The position numbers and the translations under genes are program-made. Shown here one piece after another: positions 4,255 to 8,536 of a DNA stretch of 8,536 nt. The DNA lies in NCBI GenBank assembly GCA_027008965.1, contig JALVDN010000293.1, positions 1-8,536 on the forward strand, in the 5' to 3' direction. Positions within the stretch are counted from its first letter, which is position 1. Every line of letters begins with the position of its first letter. Source of the stretch: Flavobacteriales bacterium (GTDB lineage Bacteria > Bacteroidota > Bacteroidia > Flavobacteriales > Flavobacteriaceae). The notes under the pieces were generated by a model. That model searched no databases. It was not told the origin of the DNA and was given only the letters and a program-made list of their open reading frames with translations.

Positions 4255-6987
4255 TCAATGTGCATCCAACCAATTGTCGGCGGCATGGATGTCGGCGGTG
4301 AGGGGAATACTGAGATGAACGGCATTTTCCATTTCTTGTCGTATGATTTCCTCGGCTTTTTCCAATTCGTCTTCGGGGACCTCAAAAACGAGTTCGTCAT
4401 GCACTTGCAAGAGCATTTTGGTTTTCATGTTTTCTTCGCGCAAGCGCTTGTCTATTTGGATCATGGCTTTTTTGATGATGTCGGCGGCACTTCCTTGAAT
4501 GGGGGCATTGATGGCGTTTCGTTCGGCGGCACCACGAACTACGGCATTGCGGGAATGGATGTCGGGGAGATACCTGCGACGTCCCATGATGGTTTCCACA
4601 TAGCCGTGTTCACGGGCAAATTCTATTTGTTTTCGGATATATTCTTTGAGTTTGGGATAGGTTTCAAAATAGGCGTCAATCAATTTTTTGGCTTCGGTGC
4701 GCGAAAGTCCGGTTTGTTGACTCAGTCCGTGTGCCGAAACGCCGTAAATGATACCGAAGTTAACGGTTTTGGCTTGTGAACGTTGGTCGCGGGTTACTTC
4801 TTCCAAGGGAACTTTGAACAGTTTGGCCGCCGTGGCACGGTGAATATCTTCTCCTTTTTTGAAACTCTCCAACATGGCCGGGTCTTGACTCATTTCCGCA
4901 ATGAGGCGGAGCTCTATTTGCGAATAGTCGGCCGCTACAATTTTGTTGTTTTCCACGGAGGGAACAAAGGCCTTGCGGATAAGTCTGCCTTTGGGGGTGC
5001 GGATGGGAATGTTTTGCAGGTTGGGATTGGTGGAACTCAAACGCCCCGTGGCGGTGATGGCTTGGTTGAAATGGGTATGTATTTTGCCTGTTTTGGGGTT
5101 AATTTGTTTGGGCAAAGCGTCTATGTAAGTATTTTTGAGTTTTTGAAGTTGACGCCATTCCAAAATTTTGCTGACAATGGGATGTTTGAATTTATATTTG
5201 GTGAGTGTGTCTTCGGAAGTGGAATATTGACCGGTTTTGGTTTTCTTGGGTTTGCTGTCTATTTTGAGTTTTTCAAAAAGAATTTTGCCCAACTGTTTGG
5301 GGGAGGCGATATTGAATTCTTCACCGGCCAATGCATAGATTTCTTTTTCCAATTTTTGAAGTTCTTCATCTATTTCTTTGGAGAGTTCCTCCAGTGCTTT
5401 TGTGTCTATTTTCACCCCGTTGAGCTCCATGCGAGCCAACACTTTGATGAGCGGTTCTTCTATTTTTTCATACAATTCCAGGGCTTTGATTTCTTTGAGT
5501 TTGGAAATGAGTAAATCTTTGAGTTGAAGCATCACGGAAGTTTGTTTACCGAGGAAGTTTTTGATGCTTTCGCGGTTGGGTTGCTTGGGCAAGGACGGTA
5601 AATCCGTGTGCAAATAATTTTGAGCCATGGACCGCAAGTCATGGCGCATATCCGGGTTGATCAAATAATGCATGATCATCAGGTCCCAAAGGCGTATTTC
5701 GGGTTCCAGGTGGTGATGAAGCAAAAGTTTGATCCATTCTTTGAGGTCAAAACCCGTTAATGATTTCTTTGGATCAGTCCAGATTTCTTTGTAGAAATGA
5801 ATCCATTCCTGTTCCGTTTGGTTTATTTCACCTAAAGGGATAAAATAAATCAAATCGGGATGAATGGCTATGCTGATATATTGAACCGGTTGAACAAAAT
5901 CAAATGTGGCGGGATAGAAGGAAATGGAGAAATTCTCCGACTGTTGCAGTTTTTCTTTGAGCAATTCAAGTCCTTTAGGGGTTTTGATTTCTTGGATGAA
6001 TGGTCCGGTTTTATCCTGTTTGGTTTGCGATGGAGCAGGCTCGTCACCGAAAAGCGAGTAAGGTGTGCCCGCTTCCATGGTTTTTTCTTTCAAGCCGTTC
6101 ATCTCTTTGAATTGATCGGCCAAGCGCCTGAATTCCAATTCTTTGAAAATTTCCAGGACTTTATCCGAATCGGGTTCGGAAAGATGAAAATCTTCTTCAT
6201 GAAATTCCACGGGCGCATCGGTGTGAATGGTAACCAATTCTTTGGATAGAAAAGCCAAATCTTTGGCGCTTTCCACTTTTTCTTTGAGTTTGCCTTTGAG
6301 TTTGTCCGTATTCTGATAGAGATTTTCCAATGAACCGAATTCGGCTATGAATTTTTTGGCGGTTTTTTCGCCTACACCGGGAATGCCGGGGACATTGTCC
6401 ACACTATCGCCGGTCATGGCCAGAAAATCAATGACTTGCCCGGGTTTTTCCACGCCGAATTTTTCTTTGACTTTTTCAATATCCCAAATTTCATAACCGC
6501 CTCCGGTCCCCGAAGGTCGGTATATTTTGATGCTTTCGGAAACAATTTGCCCGAAATCTTTATCCGCCGTAACGATATAAACTTCATATCCTTTTTCTGC
6601 GGCTTGTTTGGCCAGCGTACCGATTAGATCATCCGCTTCCCAACCTTCTTTTTCAAGGATGGGTATGTGCATGGCTTCCAGAATTCTTTTGATGTAGGGA
6701 ATGGCTATTTCAATGGCTTCGGGTTGTTCCAACCGGTTGGCTTTATATTCCTCAAACTTGGCTTCACGAATTTCCGAACCTCCTTTGTCAAAAACCACGG
6801 CCAGCAAATCGGGTTTTTCTTTGCGGATGATGTCTAAAAGCGTGTTTACAAAGCCATAAATGGCCGAAGTATTCATTCCTTTTGAGTTGATACGCGGATT
6901 ACGGATAAATGCATAATATCCGCGATAGATCAATGCGTAAGCATCCAGTAAAAAAAGACGTTTCCGGGTGGTGTTTTCTTTTGTCAT
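4255..6987 (-). CDS. polA: DNA polymerase I, with an apparently inactive 3'-5' exonuclease domain
   Basis: PolA removes RNA primers and fills gaps during lagging-strand synthesis and excision repair. At 910 residues it is near the family's usual length. The 5'-nuclease domain (about 1-300) is intact: LLDAY (D15), EADD (D119, D120), TADKDF (D142, D144), and GDSVDNVPGIPGVGEKTA at 193-210 (D194, D197). The polymerase domain (about 505-910) has motif A DYSQIE (D687, E692), motif B RSQAKTVNFGIIYG (R736, K740, F744, Y748) and motif C QVHDE (H863, D864). The middle domain (about 330-490) keeps its outline (LINPDMRHDL, LQLK) but lacks the acidic residues of the proofreading site. FSISFYPAT (353-361) stands where DxE is expected, GFDLKEW (412-418) lacks the usual D, and the YAAEDAD-type motif is replaced near 476-486. 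The ATG overlaps the upstream TGA (ATGA), implying translational coupling. No Shine-Dalgarno sequence is seen. Confidence 0.97.
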   Translation of the reverse strand: MTKENTTRKRLFLLDAYALIYRGYYAFIRNPRINSKGMNTSAIYGFVNTLLDIIRKEKPDLLAVVFDKGGSEIREAKFEEYKANRLEQPEAIEIAIPYIKRILEAMHIPILEKEGWEADDLIGTLAKQAAEKGYEVYIVTADKDFGQIVSESIKIYRPSGTGGGYEIWDIEKVKEKFGVEKPGQVIDFLAMTGDSVDNVPGIPGVGEKTAKKFIAEFGSLENLYQNTDKLKGKLKEKVESAKDLAFLSKELVTIHTDAPVEFHEEDFHLSEPDSDKVLEIFKELEFRRLADQFKEMNGLKEKTMEAGTPYSLFGDEPAPSQTKQDKTGPFIQEIKTPKGLELLKEKLQQSENFSISFYPATFDFVQPVQYISIAIHPDLIYFIPLGEINQTEQEWIHFYKEIWTDPKKSLTGFDLKEWIKLLLHHHLEPEIRLWDLMIMHYLINPDMRHDLRSMAQNYLHTDLPSLPKQPNRESIKNFLGKQTSVMLQLKDLLISKLKEIKALELYEKIEEPLIKVLARMELNGVKIDTKALEELSKEIDEELQKLEKEIYALAGEEFNIASPKQLGKILFEKLKIDSKPKKTKTGQYSTSEDTLTKYKFKHPIVSKILEWRQLQKLKNTYIDALPKQINPKTGKIHTHFNQAITATGRLSSTNPNLQNIPIRTPKGRLIRKAFVPSVENNKIVAADYSQIELRLIAEMSQDPAMLESFKKGEDIHRATAAKLFKVPLEEVTRDQRSQAKTVNFGIIYGVSAHGLSQQTGLSRTEAKKLIDAYFETYPKLKEYIRKQIEFAREHGYVETIMGRRRYLPDIHSRNAVVRGAAERNAINAPIQGSAADIIKKAMIQIDKRLREENMKTKMLLQVHDELVFEVPEDELEKAEEIIRQEMENAVHLSIPLTADIHAADNWLDAH

Positions 6988-8536
6988 TGAACGTATTTTT
7001 GCAATGGCTTTAAGGCTTCTTCCACATCTTTGATATTTTCATTGTAGAATTCGCGGTCATATTCTTGCAATAGCGATAGCAAGCCTGTCAGGTAGTTCAA
7101 ATCCAATTCCGCATCATTGAAGTTTTTATAAAAGGAATCCCGGTCCAGTGAAGCGTAATAATGCATTTTATCCAGGTAGTAGTCCAAAATTTCTTTCGCC
7201 AATTTTCGTGCTTTATCCTTATTTCCTAGTTGATAATATTTTTCCACGCCTTCAATGGCCGAATAATAGTAACCGGTATATTTCAACGGAAGTTTTTCGT
7301 ATAACAAATCCAACACTTCTTCGGCTTTTTTCAAATCTTCTTGCGGGTTGGATTGAGCGCTTGAAGGGATGCTATCGTTTTGTTTTTGTTTGGTCCGTTC
7401 AATGAAAGCGCCTGCTAACCGGTGCATCACTCCTCTGTAAATCAACGAATTACGTCGTGTTTCAGGGTCCAAATAAATACCTTTGTTGATATTGCCCCAT
7501 TTGAATTTCTTCACTTTCTCCCACATTTTGTCCGGGTCTATTCTTCCCATGAATGCACCTCTTTGTGAAGGGGTTTTAATGGGGACGAGTTTATAAGCCA
7601 GTCCTTCCAACTGCAAATAATCTTTCAGCCATAGATAATCCGAATCCCTGAAACTACCTCCGGAGAAATAAAGCGGACGTTTCCAGTTGAAATTTTTTAA
7701 AATATCCAACATGGCCAGATGAGATTTATATAAATCTTGCCCCTTGGTGTCAATAATCAAATAATCAACAATCTTGGAAGAATCTTCGGGTTTCACAATG
7801 CCGTATTTGATGGCGTTTTCTTTATTGACGGGAACTTTGATGTAGCGAGTAGGGTAGATGTAAATTTTTTGGTTATTGTCGGGATTTACGAAATAAGAGC
7901 CCAATGTATTTTGCGTGATTTGTTTATCAGAGAGTACAATCTTCATAAAATCTTTGATATCCAGGGTGTCTTCCAATAGAGGTTGATACATGATGATATC
8001 ACGTGTTCCGTAAACATATTTTTTGTGCGGCATGGTGATAGGCGCTCCTTTTGCCTTATAGGTTTTGTGTTTCATTTGATCAATGTACCAATCGGTTCCC
8101 AGCAAACTCGTGTTGATCACTTTCACGTCGGTTCTATATCCTTCTATTTCCTGCGCATACCAAAGCGGGAATGTATCGTTGTCACCCACGGTGAAAATGA
8201 TGGAGTTAGGGTCGGTGGATTCCAGATATGCCATGGCATTGTGCAGGGCTGAATATTTTTTGGAGCGGTCATGGTCGTCCCAGTTTTCTTTGGCCAGCAA
8301 AACAGGAACCGCAAACAGACTTATTAAGGTCACTCCGAGGGCAGTCAGACGAGGGTTGAGTTTATCTTTCAACCAATCATACAGTGCATAAACCCCCATA
8401 CCTATCCAAATGGAGAAAGCATAAAAAGAAACCACCACCGCATAATCTCTTTCGCGCGGCTCAAAAGGTTTTACGTTGGTATAAAAAAGAATGGCTATTC
8501 CGGTGAAAATAAAGAATAATAATAATGCATAAAAAG
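6984..8536 (-). CDS. DUF2723 family membrane protein, C-terminal part (5' end outside window)
   Basis: The frame stays open to the window edge. The GTG at 8438 is internal, because the conserved segment PRERDYA lies upstream of it (8439-8459), so the gene is partial and the visible part is 516 residues. Visible are a transmembrane stretch at the edge (ALLLFFIFTGIAILFY), then PRERDYA, a second hydrophobic segment (SFYAFSIWIGMGVYAL), and a third (LTALGVTLISLFAVPVLLA). A long soluble region carries the family hallmark IIFTVGDNDTFPLWYAQE, followed by a helical, TPR-like C-terminus (LDLLYEKLP, YYQLGNKDKARKLAKEIL). The family (Pfam DUF2723) is related to GT-C membrane glycosyltransferases, and the human homologue TMEM260 is a protein O-mannosyltransferase. 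A role in protein O-glycosylation at the cytoplasmic membrane is an inference from this, since the presumed catalytic N-terminal half is outside the window. It overlaps polA by 4 bases and is probably cotranscribed with it. Confidence 0.9.
   Translation of the reverse strand, partial: FYALLLFFIFTGIAILFYTNVKPFEPRERDYAVVVSFYAFSIWIGMGVYALYDWLKDKLNPRLTALGVTLISLFAVPVLLAKENWDDHDRSKKYSALHNAMAYLESTDPNSIIFTVGDNDTFPLWYAQEIEGYRTDVKVINTSLLGTDWYIDQMKHKTYKAKGAPITMPHKKYVYGTRDIIMYQPLLEDTLDIKDFMKIVLSDKQITQNTLGSYFVNPDNNQKIYIYPTRYIKVPVNKENAIKYGIVKPEDSSKIVDYLIIDTKGQDLYKSHLAMLDILKNFNWKRPLYFSGGSFRDSDYLWLKDYLQLEGLAYKLVPIKTPSQRGAFMGRIDPDKMWEKVKKFKWGNINKGIYLDPETRRNSLIYRGVMHRLAGAFIERTKQKQNDSIPSSAQSNPQEDLKKAEEVLDLLYEKLPLKYTGYYYSAIEGVEKYYQLGNKDKARKLAKEILDYYLDKMHYYASLDRDSFYKNFNDAELDLNYLTGLLSLLQEYDREFYNENIKDVEEALKPLQKYVQ

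Noticed and set aside
4258..5514. Long open frames on the + strand opposite polA (173 and 243 codons)
   Set aside because: They are antisense shadows of polA, with a Phe/Gly-rich composition mirroring polA's Lys/Glu and Ala/Pro codons. No conserved motif is seen.
8436..8438. GTG as the start of the DUF2723 gene
   Set aside because: The frame continues upstream to the window edge and encodes family-conserved residues (PRERDYA and a membrane segment), so the true start is outside.

Overview
The window looks like a piece of a Bacteroidota chromosome, most likely Flavobacteriia or a close relative. The evidence is a secreted protein with a type IX secretion (T9SS) type B sorting domain, a DUF2723 membrane protein of the kind typical of that phylum, AT-rich genes, and starts without clear Shine-Dalgarno sequences. 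The genes are ordinary chromosomal genes. I see no transposase, phage gene, CRISPR array or RNA gene.

Layout from left to right: (1) the 3' part of recG on the + strand, cut by the window edge. (2) Converging on it and overlapping its stop by 4 bases, a 905-residue secreted adhesin-like T9SS cargo protein on the - strand. (3) A gene-free stretch of about 880 bases (3372-4254). It starts with a very AT-rich leader for the cargo gene and then becomes a strikingly GC-rich, hairpin-dense repeat island. (4) polA on the - strand. (5) The 3' part of a DUF2723 gene, also - strand, overlapping polA by 4 bases (ATGA) and running off the right edge.

DUF2723 and polA read as one operon with translational coupling. 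It probably ends at a hairpin plus T-run just after the polA stop. The island then separates polA from the same-direction cargo gene. RecG and PolA are DNA repair and replication enzymes. The DUF2723 protein and the T9SS cargo belong to the cell envelope. Nothing in the sequence links these two pairs functionally beyond position.

The parts most worth a second look are the island and polA. The island holds four short hairpin elements in alternating orientation, whose stems differ between copies in a base-pair-preserving way. They are arranged as two tandem copies of a head-to-head pair with a similar AT-rich spacer. GC-rich degenerate repeats and larger inverted repeats flank them. PolA keeps intact 5'-nuclease and polymerase motifs, but the acidic residues of its 3'-5' exonuclease domain appear to be lost, so it probably cannot proofread.
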